DNA from: Kiritimatiellia bacterium
Lineage (GTDB): Bacteria > Verrucomicrobiota > Kiritimatiellia > UBA8416 > JADHWI01
Length of the DNA: 64,000 nt
Reading direction: 5' to 3'
Assembly (NCBI GenBank): GCA_030744755.1
Contig: JASLPY010000009.1
Coordinates: forward strand, 693-64,692
Each line of letters starts with the position of its first letter. Positions within the stretch are counted from its first letter, which is position 1. The notes below the pieces were generated by a model. It had not been told where the DNA came from. It was given only the letters and a program-made list of their open reading frames with translations, and did no database searches. The translations under genes were made by a program, and so were the position numbers. This document shows, piece after piece, positions 27,808 through 36,275 of the stretch.

Positions 27808-28974
27808 CTATTCCATGGCATGTTGGTACGCGCCGATGTCGAGCTTACCGACGGATGGCCGTTTCTCTCCTTCAAGGGGGTGCAGGTACTGCATTACCGG
27901 GGTCAGATCCGTGCCGTCGTTTGCCTTTCCGGAATCCATTGCCTTTCCACGGCACGGCGAGTCTGACTTAAGGCGAAGATCCCATTTCTCACGGTCAATG
28001 AACTTCACCGCTCCCACCGTGCCTTCGAAATTGCCTTCTTTGACTGCCTGTTGCCAGTCGGTGGCCCTGCCCTTGCCTGCAAAGATATTGTTGCGCAGAA
28101 CGACTCTCGTGTCGGAGGGGATTCTTCGAATACTCACAAAGATGGGGCTCCCGCGCTGACAGTCGTTTATGACCGTATTATTGATGAACAGGAATTCATG
28201 GTCTTCGCCTTTTGGCCCTTCTTCCCCATAGGCGACAATGGTGCGGTTCTGGCAGTTGGGACCCTGGTGCAGGATGTTTCCGACAACACAAGCGCGTCCC
28301 GCGTTGGGCAGGTTGATTACGTAGCTGCTTGAGCCGTCCCCTTCGTCGCTCAAACGATTATACTTGATGATATTCGTTGCCGTTCGGCTCTTGAGCAGGT
28401 GGGCCTCTTTCGCGTGATGCGAATAATTGAACTGAAAGACAAGCCTTTCCCCCATAACGTACAAGTTGTGAGTACCCGGTCTCGCGACAAGAGAATTGTA
28501 CGCAAACTCACAGTGCTGAATATCGAATACGGTCTCGCGGCGGCCACCAAGAATCCCATTCTCGTTGTCGATAAACCGGCAGTTCCTGAGGGTCAGCTTC
28601 CGCCCTTCCTGGCGGATGCCGGCCCCGTTGCGGTCACGCACGCGAGCACCGCGAAACTCGACATTCTCGATGGATATGTCGTCTCCGGCAATGACCCAGA
28701 TGGCCTTGCCGTTGGAGATCATTCCCTGGCTCTTCAACACAGCCAGTCCGCCGGAGCCGCGCAGCTTGAGATTGTTTCGGCGAATAACCGTCCAGTCATT
28801 GAGATAAGTTCCGGCGGCAATCTCTATACTGTCACCGTCCCTGGCTGCTGCAATCGCTTGGGACGGCTTCTTGAATTGCTTGTCGGGACCTACTTCGAGC
28901 GTACCGGCCCTAACGCTGGTCGTCAAAAGCACCATCGATAAAAGCACAACGCTGGTTGAGAGTACTGTGGGCAT
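27808..28974 (-). CDS. Secreted right-handed beta-helix protein
   Basis: A 388-residue protein with a signal peptide, then parallel beta-helix repeats: AAGTYLNDWTVIRRNNLKLRG, ISIENVEFRGARV, LTLRNCRFIDNENG and FDIQHCEFAYNSL. The fold is that of polysaccharide lyases and pectin-active enzymes, or of structural helices. AAGGAAG before the start is good. It follows the HEAT/TPR gene by 37 bases, so the two are probably co-transcribed. I cannot assign a catalytic site. Confidence 0.85.
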   Translation of the reverse strand: MPTVLSTSVVLLSMVLLTTSVRAGTLEVGPDKQFKKPSQAIAAARDGDSIEIAAGTYLNDWTVIRRNNLKLRGSGGLAVLKSQGMISNGKAIWVIAGDDISIENVEFRGARVRDRNGAGIRQEGRKLTLRNCRFIDNENGILGGRRETVFDIQHCEFAYNSLVARPGTHNLYVMGERLVFQFNYSHHAKEAHLLKSRTATNIIKYNRLSDEGDGSSSYVINLPNAGRACVVGNILHQGPNCQNRTIVAYGEEGPKGEDHEFLFINNTVINDCQRGSPIFVSIRRIPSDTRVVLRNNIFAGKGRATDWQQAVKEGNFEGTVGAVKFIDREKWDLRLKSDSPCRGKAMDSGKANDGTDLTPVMQYLHPLEGEKRPSVGKLDIGAYQHAME

Positions 28975-29011
28975 AGCAGCTTCCTTTCATGATCTGATCA
29001 TTCGGTTTCTT

Positions 29012-31129
29012 CTATTCTTCGGGATCGGTGGATGGATCGCTGGTTTGAAAGCGTTTGAACTGACGCCGGAAATACGCGATCCCGGGTTCTAACTCAATGC
29101 AACGCTTTATCAATTCTATAGCCCTGTCACGGTTTCCAAGCTGAAAGTGGACCTCTGCCAGGGTATCAGTGTAAGCCGCGTTATCAGGCGAAAGCTCCAA
29201 GGCCCGGTCGGCATGTTTGAGCCCTCTGTTCAGCTTTCGTCGGCAGCGTGCGCTCAGCCAAGCTACCTGGTTGCAAAAATGACTGGACGTGGGATACTGC
29301 TCACACACCTTTTCGAGCTGAGTCAGGCATCCGTTGAACAATTCATCGGCATCTTCGTTCCTGTCCTGCCTGTCCAACTCCGCACATAGCCAGATGGGCG
29401 CCGTGATATCGCCCGGGAGCCACTCTAGGCACTTGCGTACATACTGCAGCGCTTCTTCAATCTCTCCCTTGCTCATCCGATCCTGTGCATGCCACCAGGC
29501 AATGCGCCAGCCGTAACGCAGGTAACCGTTGATCTTGAGTATCGCTGTGTTCTTGGGCAGCAGCATCAGGCGAGATCGTTCCTGGTAGAACGCAGCGGCA
29601 GCATAGTCCTGTTTCACAATCGCCCGCTGTACTGCATAGCTTCGCAGGGCTTCGCCGGTATGCCAGGATTCGAACGGGGCGGTACGCAGAATCAGATCGC
29701 GCTGTAAACCTGCCTCTTTGTGCAACCCGTTCTTCTCCAGTGCCTGGATGAATTCATAGCGCTTTCTCTCGTCGCTTAGCGGAAGCAGTGTGGCCAGCCT
29801 CATGATTGCTTCACCGTCATTTTTGTCCCCGGCTTCCCGTAAGGCAAAGCCATGCAGAAACATGGGCAACGGCGATTCAGGTTCCGCCCGCGACAGCCGC
29901 GCCTGCTCAGCAGCCACGGCTTGCCATTGCGCCGGAGTTCTCTCGTCCTGTTCTCTGTTTTTCGCAGCCACCGGTGAGGGCGTCCGAACCTCGCCCTTGC
30001 CCACCGAGTCCAGCATTCTCTTCAGTTCTGCAAGCTGCTCCTGAGGGACCTCGGCCTTCTCCGCCTCCCTGACAACCGTGCCGAGCTCAGCAAAACGCAT
30101 CTGAGCAGAGAGAAGCTGGGCGGCCATCTGGAACTTCCCTCCTTGTCGCAGAAGCCGGATCGCGCGTTCGGGTTCATCATTGATGAGCAATGCTTCGGCC
30201 GCGTACCAGCTTGACTCGGCATGCGTCTCGGCGTATGCCTCGATATCCGCCAGCGTTGCAGCCTGCTTAGCGGTATTGCCGGCCAGGCGCGCAGAGGCCA
30301 GGTACATTCCCAGCCATTCAATGTTCTCCGGCGCCGGCTTGCTCTCCAATGTTGTCAACAAGTCATCCCAATCTCCTGCTTCCTCTTGCAGGTGCAGTGC
30401 TTCATGGGTCAAACCGACCTGACGGGCAACCGCAATCGCTTTCTCCAAGTCGCCGGCAGCACGATAAAGGTACATGAGGGTCACGTCTTGCCAGCGATCA
30501 GTCTCGGCAAGTCCAACTCGGGTCTTGATTTCCTCCTCGATATTGCCGCGAACAGTTGCCATTAGCGCCAGGCTCCGCATCATCTGTTGATCGCCACCCT
30601 CGCTGCCCAAGCCGAGTAATGCCTGGGCCTCGTCCAGCTTGCCGTTGACTACATGCGTCACGACCAGGCGTGAGATATCGCTGCTCATGCCGGCCAGGAG
30701 TGTCTTCCGCTGAGCCGCGTTGGCTTCGCTGCGTACAAGGTTGAGAACGGTCTCAATGCCAACATCCTTGTCGTTCAGCAACGCAAGGATCACTGATCTC
30801 TTTGCTTCCAGGTTGCCGGCGCGGTATAGGCGGATACGCCTCGCGACCTCGGGAGACATTCCGGGCAGGATGCCGGATTTGATCTTCTTCACGATCTCCC
30901 GGGCACGGAAAGACACTTCCGGGTCGTCGCTTTTTGCGGCCTCCTCAACAGCGTGCAAGGCATCGGTGCCGCAGGACCAGAGAAATGTCGATGCCTTTTC
31001 GCGGACCGCGTAGGCCGGATCACCAAGCCGCCGTACGGCATCCGCGATCTTCTGCTGCCCGTCGGCAAGAACCATGACGGCCGCGAAGAGCGCCGCAAAG
31101 AGAAGCATATTGATTCTTCGTCTTGTCAT
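29012..31129 (-). CDS. Secreted HEAT/TPR-repeat protein
   Basis: A 705-residue protein with a signal peptide (RRRINMLLFAALFAAVMVLADG). An N-terminal part resembles HEAT-like repeats (AIADAVRRLGDPAYAVREKAST, DDPEVSFRAREIVKKI). The C-terminal half is rich in TPR-like pairs, ending with HADRALELSPDNAAYTDTLAEVHFQLGN. These are protein-protein interaction scaffolds, here in the periplasm. I choose 31129 because the upstream extension overlaps the duplicated PLD tail and is not conserved in style. Confidence 0.85.
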   Translation of the reverse strand: MTRRRINMLLFAALFAAVMVLADGQQKIADAVRRLGDPAYAVREKASTFLWSCGTDALHAVEEAAKSDDPEVSFRAREIVKKIKSGILPGMSPEVARRIRLYRAGNLEAKRSVILALLNDKDVGIETVLNLVRSEANAAQRKTLLAGMSSDISRLVVTHVVNGKLDEAQALLGLGSEGGDQQMMRSLALMATVRGNIEEEIKTRVGLAETDRWQDVTLMYLYRAAGDLEKAIAVARQVGLTHEALHLQEEAGDWDDLLTTLESKPAPENIEWLGMYLASARLAGNTAKQAATLADIEAYAETHAESSWYAAEALLINDEPERAIRLLRQGGKFQMAAQLLSAQMRFAELGTVVREAEKAEVPQEQLAELKRMLDSVGKGEVRTPSPVAAKNREQDERTPAQWQAVAAEQARLSRAEPESPLPMFLHGFALREAGDKNDGEAIMRLATLLPLSDERKRYEFIQALEKNGLHKEAGLQRDLILRTAPFESWHTGEALRSYAVQRAIVKQDYAAAAFYQERSRLMLLPKNTAILKINGYLRYGWRIAWWHAQDRMSKGEIEEALQYVRKCLEWLPGDITAPIWLCAELDRQDRNEDADELFNGCLTQLEKVCEQYPTSSHFCNQVAWLSARCRRKLNRGLKHADRALELSPDNAAYTDTLAEVHFQLGNRDRAIELIKRCIELEPGIAYFRRQFKRFQTSDPSTDPEE

Positions 31130-31477
31130 ATCATCGACGATCTTATCACGTCGCAGGGGACTTGGAAAGGGAGTCAGGGCCGAGCCTAAAGTATAGAGTA
31201 TAGGGGGAGCTAAGGTCGACGGTCTGCCCCATGGGTCTTTGCCAGGAGTTCGGGGTAGTCCGCGCAGTGTTGCGTGCGCCCGCACCCGCCGCATTCGCAG
31301 CCCATCCAGATTTGGTCACACTGCTCCAGAGACTACTTCCCTGTCCCCAATTCTCTCAGCAGAAAGATGCAATTCTTCACCTCGCACCTCCTTTCTCAGT
31401 CATTCTGTCTTCTTCGTAGAATCTCCACCACACCGCGCAATAATCCGCACCTCGCCATCGTAAACTCTCCAACAGGA
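31130..31477. other. Non-coding gap with duplicated sequence
   Basis: Apart from the duplicated segment at 31174-31327, no gene or strong signal is seen in this gap. Confidence 0.5.
31210..31327 (-). pseudogene. Duplicated tail of the PLD-like gene
   Basis: Read on the minus strand, 31210-31327 encodes DQIWMGCECGGCGRTQHCADY, PELLAKTH and GADRRP, then stop. It is nearly the same as the end of the PLD-like gene at 35244 (DRIWMGCECDGCGRKQHCADY, LELLAKTH, RADRRR, stop). A TAG lies just before the similarity and no PLD domain precedes it, so only the tail was copied. The copied segment also includes the downstream flank, 31174-31327 against 35208-35361, both 154 bases long. Confidence 0.8.
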
Positions 31478-32233
31478 TCAAATAATGCGTATGTCGTCCA
31501 CGCTTGTGATACCGTTCTCAACGGTGAGCTCCCTGGCGAAGTTCTTGCCTGGAGAGTTGTCTGATGCGAGGACGTAACGGATCCCATTCACGTTCTCAAG
31601 CTTCCCGGAAATGTGCTTGTGCCCGAAAAGGACAACGTCTACGCGGTTGTAGATTGTCCTCATCAACTCCAACGCGTCCTGCAGTTCCATGAACGGGTCG
31701 TTGTGCACAAACGGATGGTGATGGAAGAACAGTATTTTGGTCATGCCCAATGAAGCGGATTCTCTCAGGATCGTATCCAAAGCAGCCATCTGCTCTTCTC
31801 CCACAGCACCGCACGCGAAGTCAAAGGCCGACGACGTCTCCAGGTTCGTATCCAGCGCTATCAACATCACCTTATCGGTGTCTGACTTTACGACGTTGAC
31901 CACCGGCGTGCCATCCCCGGAGAAGGCTCCTCCCTGTTGAAGAGGGGCGGAGAGAAACTCATCAAAGCGCTCGGCTCGCTCTCTGCTGTAGAGATTGCCG
32001 AGGGCTCCGAAATCATGGTTGCCTGGAGAGATAAAAACCCTTCCCAAAAAAGGTTTCAACGCCTTCTGGGCATTTTTGTACTGCTTCTCATGGCCATCGT
32101 CCACGATGTCCCCGGTCACGATGAGGTTATGCTCCGGGTATGTTTCTTTAACATACTTCAGAACCTTAACAGCCCCCGCGTTGTCTTTGGTCTTGCGGTG
32201 AAAATGCAGGTCACTCAAGTGTATGAATTTCAT
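31478..32233 (-). CDS. Calcineurin-like metallophosphoesterase
   Basis: This 251-residue enzyme has the full phosphoesterase motif set: HLSDLHFH (metal Asp and His), TGDIVDDG, SPGNHDFG, FFHHHPF and FGHKHISG. It should hydrolyse phosphate esters with a dinuclear metal centre, similar to cyclic-nucleotide phosphodiesterases of the CpdA type or to other family members. AAGGAGG five bases before ATG is strong. It stands alone, minus strand. The nearby lone cyclic-nucleotide-binding protein (34369) makes a link with cAMP or a similar messenger possible but only as a guess. Confidence 0.9.
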   Translation of the reverse strand: MKFIHLSDLHFHRKTKDNAGAVKVLKYVKETYPEHNLIVTGDIVDDGHEKQYKNAQKALKPFLGRVFISPGNHDFGALGNLYSRERAERFDEFLSAPLQQGGAFSGDGTPVVNVVKSDTDKVMLIALDTNLETSSAFDFACGAVGEEQMAALDTILRESASLGMTKILFFHHHPFVHNDPFMELQDALELMRTIYNRVDVVLFGHKHISGKLENVNGIRYVLASDNSPGKNFARELTVENGITSVDDIRII

Positions 32234-32888
32234 CGTGCCTCCTTCTAGCTTTGTCTCCTCCGACCCGGAATATAGGATCCCGCACCTACATCACAAGTCT
32301 GACCGGAAGAATGCCGGCATCCACGCTCAGCCCGTGGAGACGCCGAGAACGTCCTCAGTACAAAACGAACTCAACTGAAGGCGCGCTGAATACGCCTCAC
32401 CAAACGCAAGTGTAGTACGATTTGCAAACTCGTCAACAAGTTCTTTAACAGAGCGTTCTGCGCTGTGAGCGCAGAACGCAGTGGTTAGTGATTAGGCGCT
32501 AGGCGTTAGCGGGAAAGGTCCGCCGACCGCGTAGCGATGCCTGCCTCGTATCCCACTCAAAACCGTGGGGTCGATTTGCGCTGTCCCAGAATCCTAGCTA
32601 CTAACGCCTAGCGCCTAACCCCTTGTGCTGTGGGGTAAAGAAAACCTCGTACCCCCGTTTCACCCTGCCCCCGTTGATCTGTTTCACAACGCAGATGGCT
32701 CTAACACAAGTTCTTCGACACCCCTATAGATACTAGCGCTTTCTGCGATGTACCACAGAAAGCTCCTTCTGCATCTCCCTTGTTATTCTTCCGCTATCTC
32801 CTCATTCCGCGGTCCATTGGGGCGGATCGCGGTAACCGCCTGGCAGAACAGGCTTCTTTTTTCAGGTCGGTGTGATAGAGTTCTGACC
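32234..32888. other. Large intergenic gap, about 650 bases
   Basis: Contains repeat copy A (32451-32701). The rest is without clear coding potential or signals. The following CDS start is at 32889, not earlier, because the upstream extension has no family resemblance. Confidence 0.6.
32451..32701 (+). repeat. Dispersed repeat copy A, about 250 bases with internal hairpins
   Basis: Copy A shares roughly nine in ten bases with copy B (35899-36142). It has three folding parts: hairpin GTTCTGCGCT-gtg-AGCGCAGAAC (32455-32477), a perfect 18-bp inverted pair starting TTAGGCGCTAGG (32492-32509 with 32601-32618), and the GGGGTAAAGAAAAC segment shared with shorter copies at 27683 and 33841. There is no coding frame. 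Confidence 0.8.
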
Positions 32889-33794
32889 ATGAAAAACTAC
32901 ACTAGACGCACCTTCATCCGTAATGCCTCGTTTGGCGGATTCGCCCTGACGTTGAAACCTTCGCTCTTTGCCGCCCGCAGGGACGATCCGAACAGGTTTC
33001 AGATCGGCATACAGGAATACACCTTTCATCGGTGGCTCAACAGCGGGAAGCTCAAGCATCTCGACTATCCGGCGCTGGCAAAGGAAAGGCTTGGCATCAC
33101 CCACATAGAATACTGGAATCGCCCCTTCGGAGGCAAACACACGGACAAGTCCTACATGGGGGAGCTGGTCAAGCGAACAACTGGCGAAGGCATGAAGAAC
33201 GTGCTCATCCTCGTCGATGCCAGGAATCAGCTCGATTCGCCGAATGCCGATCAGCGAACCCGTGCGATCGACGAACATAAGGCCTGGATCGATTGCGCGG
33301 CACAGCTGGGTTGCGACGCCATTCGTGTCAATTGCCGCTCCGGCGGCAATCCCGATGAAAACCTCAAGAATGCGGCGGAAGGACTGGCCCCCCTGTGCGA
33401 CTACGCCAGGGACACTGAGGTGAAGGTCGTGATCGAGCCGCACGGCGGCCATTCGCAAAACCCGGACTGGCTACTCGCAGCGATGAAGGAGATCAATCGG
33501 CCCAACGCGGGAATCCTGCCCGACTTCAACAACTTCGGGCGCTATGATCGCTACGAAGGGGTGACCAAGAGTCTGCCTTTCGCTCCCGCGGTCTGCGCTA
33601 AAGCCCTGAAGTTCGACGCCGAAGGCAACGAGACTCACACCGACTATTTCAAGATGCTGAAGATCGTCTACGATTCAGATTTCTCCGGCGTCATCACCAT
33701 CGAGTTCGAAGGCCGCGGCGTCGACCCGGTGGAAGGCGCCCTGAAGACCAAGGCTCTGATTGAAAAGGCGCTGAAGGCTGCGGCCACGAAGTAG
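32889..33794 (+). CDS. Sugar phosphate isomerase/epimerase-like TIM barrel
   Basis: This 301-residue protein starts with a Tat-type signal (RRTFIRNASFGGFALTL). A xylose-isomerase-like TIM barrel follows, with GITHIEYWNRPFGG, VVIEPHGGHSQNP and FSGVITIEFEGRG holding likely metal-binding Glu and His residues. This family isomerises or epimerises sugars; the signal peptide means this member is exported, as is common in PVC bacteria. I choose the ATG at 32889 because it begins the signal peptide. Confidence 0.85.
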   Translation: MKNYTRRTFIRNASFGGFALTLKPSLFAARRDDPNRFQIGIQEYTFHRWLNSGKLKHLDYPALAKERLGITHIEYWNRPFGGKHTDKSYMGELVKRTTGEGMKNVLILVDARNQLDSPNADQRTRAIDEHKAWIDCAAQLGCDAIRVNCRSGGNPDENLKNAAEGLAPLCDYARDTEVKVVIEPHGGHSQNPDWLLAAMKEINRPNAGILPDFNNFGRYDRYEGVTKSLPFAPAVCAKALKFDAEGNETHTDYFKMLKIVYDSDFSGVITIEFEGRGVDPVEGALKTKALIEKALKAAATK

Positions 33795-33840
33795 CCAGTT
33801 TAACGCCGGCAGGATCAGAATACCGAGCTATTTCCCCTGT

Positions 33841-33895
33841 TGTTTTGATCAATGATATCGGCGTGAATCGAACGTGTGATTCTTTCTTTACCCCA
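33841..33895 (-). repeat. Fragment of dispersed repeat family (copy C, inverted)
   Basis: On the minus strand this reads GGGGTAAAGAAAG, then TCACAC, then GATTCAC and TTGATC, in the same order as in copies A, B and D. Divergence is high, so the call rests on order and spacing. Confidence 0.4.
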
Positions 33896-34002
33896 TGGTT
33901 CTGTATGTGGGCATGTGTGTGCGTGGGTATGTGAGTGTGGAAAACGCGAGATTGACCCCAGTAGAACGTTCCGAAACACGGTGGGCTGGAGTCTTCAGAC
34001 CT

Positions 34003-34058
34003 CCTCGGCGGCTTTTACCAGGCGATGTAATTTCCATAGTCGTCAATCGCCGCCGAGG
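34003..34058. repeat. Hairpin, perfect 10-bp GC-rich arms
   Basis: CCTCGGCGGC (34003-34012) pairs with GCCGCCGAGG (34049-34058) across a 36-base loop, which has its own GGCGAT/ATCGCC pair. It stands 8 bases before the longer hairpin. Confidence 0.65.
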
Positions 34059-34066
34059 ATGAAACG

Positions 34067-34231
34067 CGTTTGGCATTGGGTTGCCGCGAAGCGGCCAGGG
34101 AAATTGGCTTGTTGCAGTGCGTACAGCGCGGTGGCGCCCGGGGTGGATGTGCATGCATATGCCGGCCATCCCCGGGGAACACCGTGATGTGCGTGCTGCG
34201 GCAAGCCGATTTCCTTGCCCAATGCCAAACG
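34067..34231 (+). ncRNA. Candidate structured RNA: 165-base hairpin
   Basis: The outer 14 bp (34067-34080 with 34218-34231) are perfect. A 15-base bulge follows that folds by itself (GCCGC-gaa-GCGGC, 34083-34095). Next comes a 38-position stem (34096-34133 with 34180-34217) with one G-A mismatch and eight wobble pairs, all G-U on the plus strand, then a 3x3 internal loop and seven GC pairs (34137-34143 with 34170-34176). No A-C mismatch is seen in the long stem. On the minus strand the same eight pairs would be A-C mismatches, so the fold favours a plus-strand transcript. It could be a leader of the 34369 gene or a separate RNA. No promoter was identified. Confidence 0.45.
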
Positions 34232-34368
34232 CTCTCGCTACAGAAATGCCTCACTGCGGTAAATCCTCACCTCGCATCTGTTCTTGTGTCACTGTATGTA
34301 GTAGCGTTAAGCTCTCGGAGGTCCATGACTTACTCACCCCTCACGGGGAATGGAGAGGAGCGGAGAGA

Positions 34369-34716
34369 ATGAAATCAGAAGCAACCTACAAGGCTGGACA
34401 GCTGATGTTCGGCGAAGGGCAAGAAGCGTATTCGGTGTTCCTGATCCTGTCAGGTGAGGTAGAGATCCTTGTTGACGACAAACGGATTGCTATCCGGGGG
34501 AGCGGCGACATCGTGGGTGAAATGGCTCTGTGTTCCGGACAGAAAGCTCCCCGCTGCGCTGACGTAAGGGCCACCGTCGACACGAAGGTGGAAGTCCTCA
34601 CAAAAGAGGCTTTCTGGGAACTGGTGGAAAAGGGTGGACAACAAACCGTGTCGATTGTTCGCAACTTGATCAGGCGTCTTCAGGAGACCACCAGGTTGCT
34701 TCCACGGGCTGAATAA
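34369..34716 (+). CDS. Stand-alone cyclic-nucleotide-binding domain protein
   Basis: This 115-residue protein is a single cNMP-binding domain: YKAGQLMFGEGQEAYSVFLILSGEVEIL, then IRGSGDIVGEMALCSGQKAPRCADVRA, the phosphate-binding cassette region with Gly-Glu and a later Arg. The Arg of the family's usual R-X-A motif is within PRCADVRA. There is no DNA-binding domain, so it is not a CRP-type regulator. It might bind cAMP or cGMP and act through a partner. The ribosome site GGAG precedes ATG at 34369. Its leader carries the long hairpin. Confidence 0.82.
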   Translation: MKSEATYKAGQLMFGEGQEAYSVFLILSGEVEILVDDKRIAIRGSGDIVGEMALCSGQKAPRCADVRATVDTKVEVLTKEAFWELVEKGGQQTVSIVRNLIRRLQETTRLLPRAE

Positions 34717-34945
34717 GACCCTCCCGAGAGCTCCTGCAGTTCATAAACAGGAAGAGATGGACCTGTGCCGCCGCAAGGGTCGGGGGTGTCACCGTTGTAG
34801 CGAGGGATAATGTGGGTGTAGGCGTGGCGGACCTTTGTTCTGAGTGCTCAGAGCGGCGGGCAGCGAGTTCTGGCAGAATCATTTCGAATGATAACCTGGA
34901 CTTTTTACCTCTCTCCTCCGACTTCCGGTCTCAGCTTTCTCAAAA

Positions 34946-35158
34946 TCAGTAGTGAGGCGGGGGTTCGAGTGTGGGGAGCGCTTCGCCCGGAAGGGCCTCC
35001 TCTTCGTCGTGAGCCATCCGCTCAATGATGTTTTTTACCTGAGCTTTGAGAAGGTCTATCTCCTCCTGCTGCCGGCAGATAACATCGGACAGCTCTCCTA
35101 TGGTCTTCTCTTGAAAAGCAATAGTGCTCTCCACATCGGTTAGGCGATTTTCGACCAT
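34946..35158 (-). CDS. slyX: SlyX family protein
   Basis: The 70-residue protein matches SlyX: a coiled-coil segment (ENRLTDVESTIAFQEKTIGEL, then SDVICRQQEEIDLLKAQVKNI) and the typical C-terminal PPPHY. The family is small and its role is unknown; it was named from its position near slyD. No slyD is in this window. Confidence 0.85.
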   Translation of the reverse strand: MVENRLTDVESTIAFQEKTIGELSDVICRQQEEIDLLKAQVKNIIERMAHDEEEALPGEALPTLEPPPHY

Positions 35159-35243
35159 GGCGGTAGTTTGAGGTCTCTTTCAGAGAATTGCTACCCTTTT
35201 GTGCTGATCAGGGCCGAGCCTAAAGTATAAAGTATAAGAGGAG

Positions 35244-35801
35244 CTAACGTCGACGATCTGCCCTGTGGGTCTTCGCCAGCAGTTCCAGGTAATCTGCGCA
35301 GTGCTGTTTGCGCCCGCACCCGTCGCATTCGCAGCCCATCCAGATTCGGTCAAACTGATCCATGATTGCCCGCACCAGTTCGGGGTCTGTTGTGACGAAG
35401 CCGGCCTCGAAGTTGCGGCGGTGAATGCTTTTGGCGCCCATACCGGCGCCCGTCAGGTTTGCGCTGCCACTGTAGGCCACATGTCCATCCACAATTACAC
35501 TCTTGAAGTGGACACGCGGACAGAGGATGCGCTCCAGCCCGTCAATCAGGTTGGGGTAGTGATCGAAATCCCTGCGGAATGCCGGCCCGGGTTCCTTGGC
35601 GTGAAGTAATCGCACTGCCACCCCGTTGGCGATGAGCCCGGAAAGGACCCCCAGAAACGGGACCATTCGCTTACCCCTGTGAACATGAAGATCCTTAAGG
35701 TCTGACGTACCCAGCCACAGAAACTTCCTGGCCGCTGGCACAATTCCCTGGACCACTTCCTCGTAGATCTTCCTGTCCGTAATAAACTGTGTGTCTTTCA
35801 T
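35244..35801 (-). CDS. PLD-like phosphodiesterase with Cys-rich tail
   Basis: A 185-residue protein with one HKD motif (HFKSVIVDG) and the linked GSANLTGAGMG. One motif per chain means a dimer would form the active site, as in small PLD-type nucleases. A Cys-rich tail (CECDGCGRKQHC) could bind zinc. The tail is duplicated as a fragment at 31210. The start at 35801 gives MKDTQFITDR; an upstream in-frame ATG at 35837 is possible but has no better ribosome site. The enzyme could cut phospholipid or nucleic acid. Confidence 0.8.
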   Translation of the reverse strand: MKDTQFITDRKIYEEVVQGIVPAARKFLWLGTSDLKDLHVHRGKRMVPFLGVLSGLIANGVAVRLLHAKEPGPAFRRDFDHYPNLIDGLERILCPRVHFKSVIVDGHVAYSGSANLTGAGMGAKSIHRRNFEAGFVTTDPELVRAIMDQFDRIWMGCECDGCGRKQHCADYLELLAKTHRADRRR

Positions 35802-36275
35802 CGTTCGTCGCCCGTCTACACGCAACTGAATCAGCATCGCCTGAATACATGGAAGGAGAGTAACATACTAGCTACTTCTAGACGATCCAAACCCAGCGGA
35901 GCGTTCTGTGCTGTGAGCGCAGAAAGCAGTGGTTAGTGGTTAGACGCTAGGCGTTAGGGTCCGCCGTCCGCGTAACGATGCCTGCCTCGTATCCCTCTCA
36001 AAACGGTGGGGTCGATTTGCGCTGTCCCAGAATCCTAGCTACTAACTCCTAGCGCCTAACCCCTTGTGCTGTGGGGTAAACAAAATCTCGTACCCCCGTT
36101 TCACCCTGCCCCGTTGATCTGTTTCACAACGCAGATGGCTCCAGCGGGGCATTTACAGCAGTGGCCACTTTTCTGTAGCTTGAGACGTGGGCATTCTCCA
36201 AGTTCTTCGCAAGGACTATGCTGCAGAATAGATGTCTGACCATGAAAGCAGAAGAAAGTTGGCAATTGTAGAACG
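35802..36275. other. Intergenic gap with repeat copy B
   Basis: Contains copy B of the dispersed repeat (35899-36142) and a GCATTTACAGCAGTGG motif at 36149. No coding region is seen. Confidence 0.55.
35899..36142 (+). repeat. Dispersed repeat copy B
   Basis: Copy B aligns with copy A (32451) over its whole length. The 18-base inverted arms are present with two mismatches (35940-35957 and 36042-36059), and the first hairpin has degraded slightly. Flanking genes differ, so this is a dispersed element and not a duplicated gene pair. Confidence 0.8.

Larger units (their letters stand above)
33795..34368. other. Non-coding gap carrying structured elements
   Basis: About 570 bases hold copy C of the dispersed repeat (33841-33895, inverted), a hairpin (34003-34058), and the long imperfect hairpin (34067-34231). 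Open frames here have no recognisable domains. The downstream CDS starts at 34369. Confidence 0.6.

Noticed and set aside
34067-34231. Integron attC site
   Set aside because: The fold is larger than usual, the ends do not match the RYYYAAC/GTTRRRY core, and no integrase or cassette series is nearby.
33888-34254. Short frames with CxxC-like residues across the long hairpin
   Set aside because: Both strands and arms give similar peptides only because of the inverted repeat; there is no start site or known domain.
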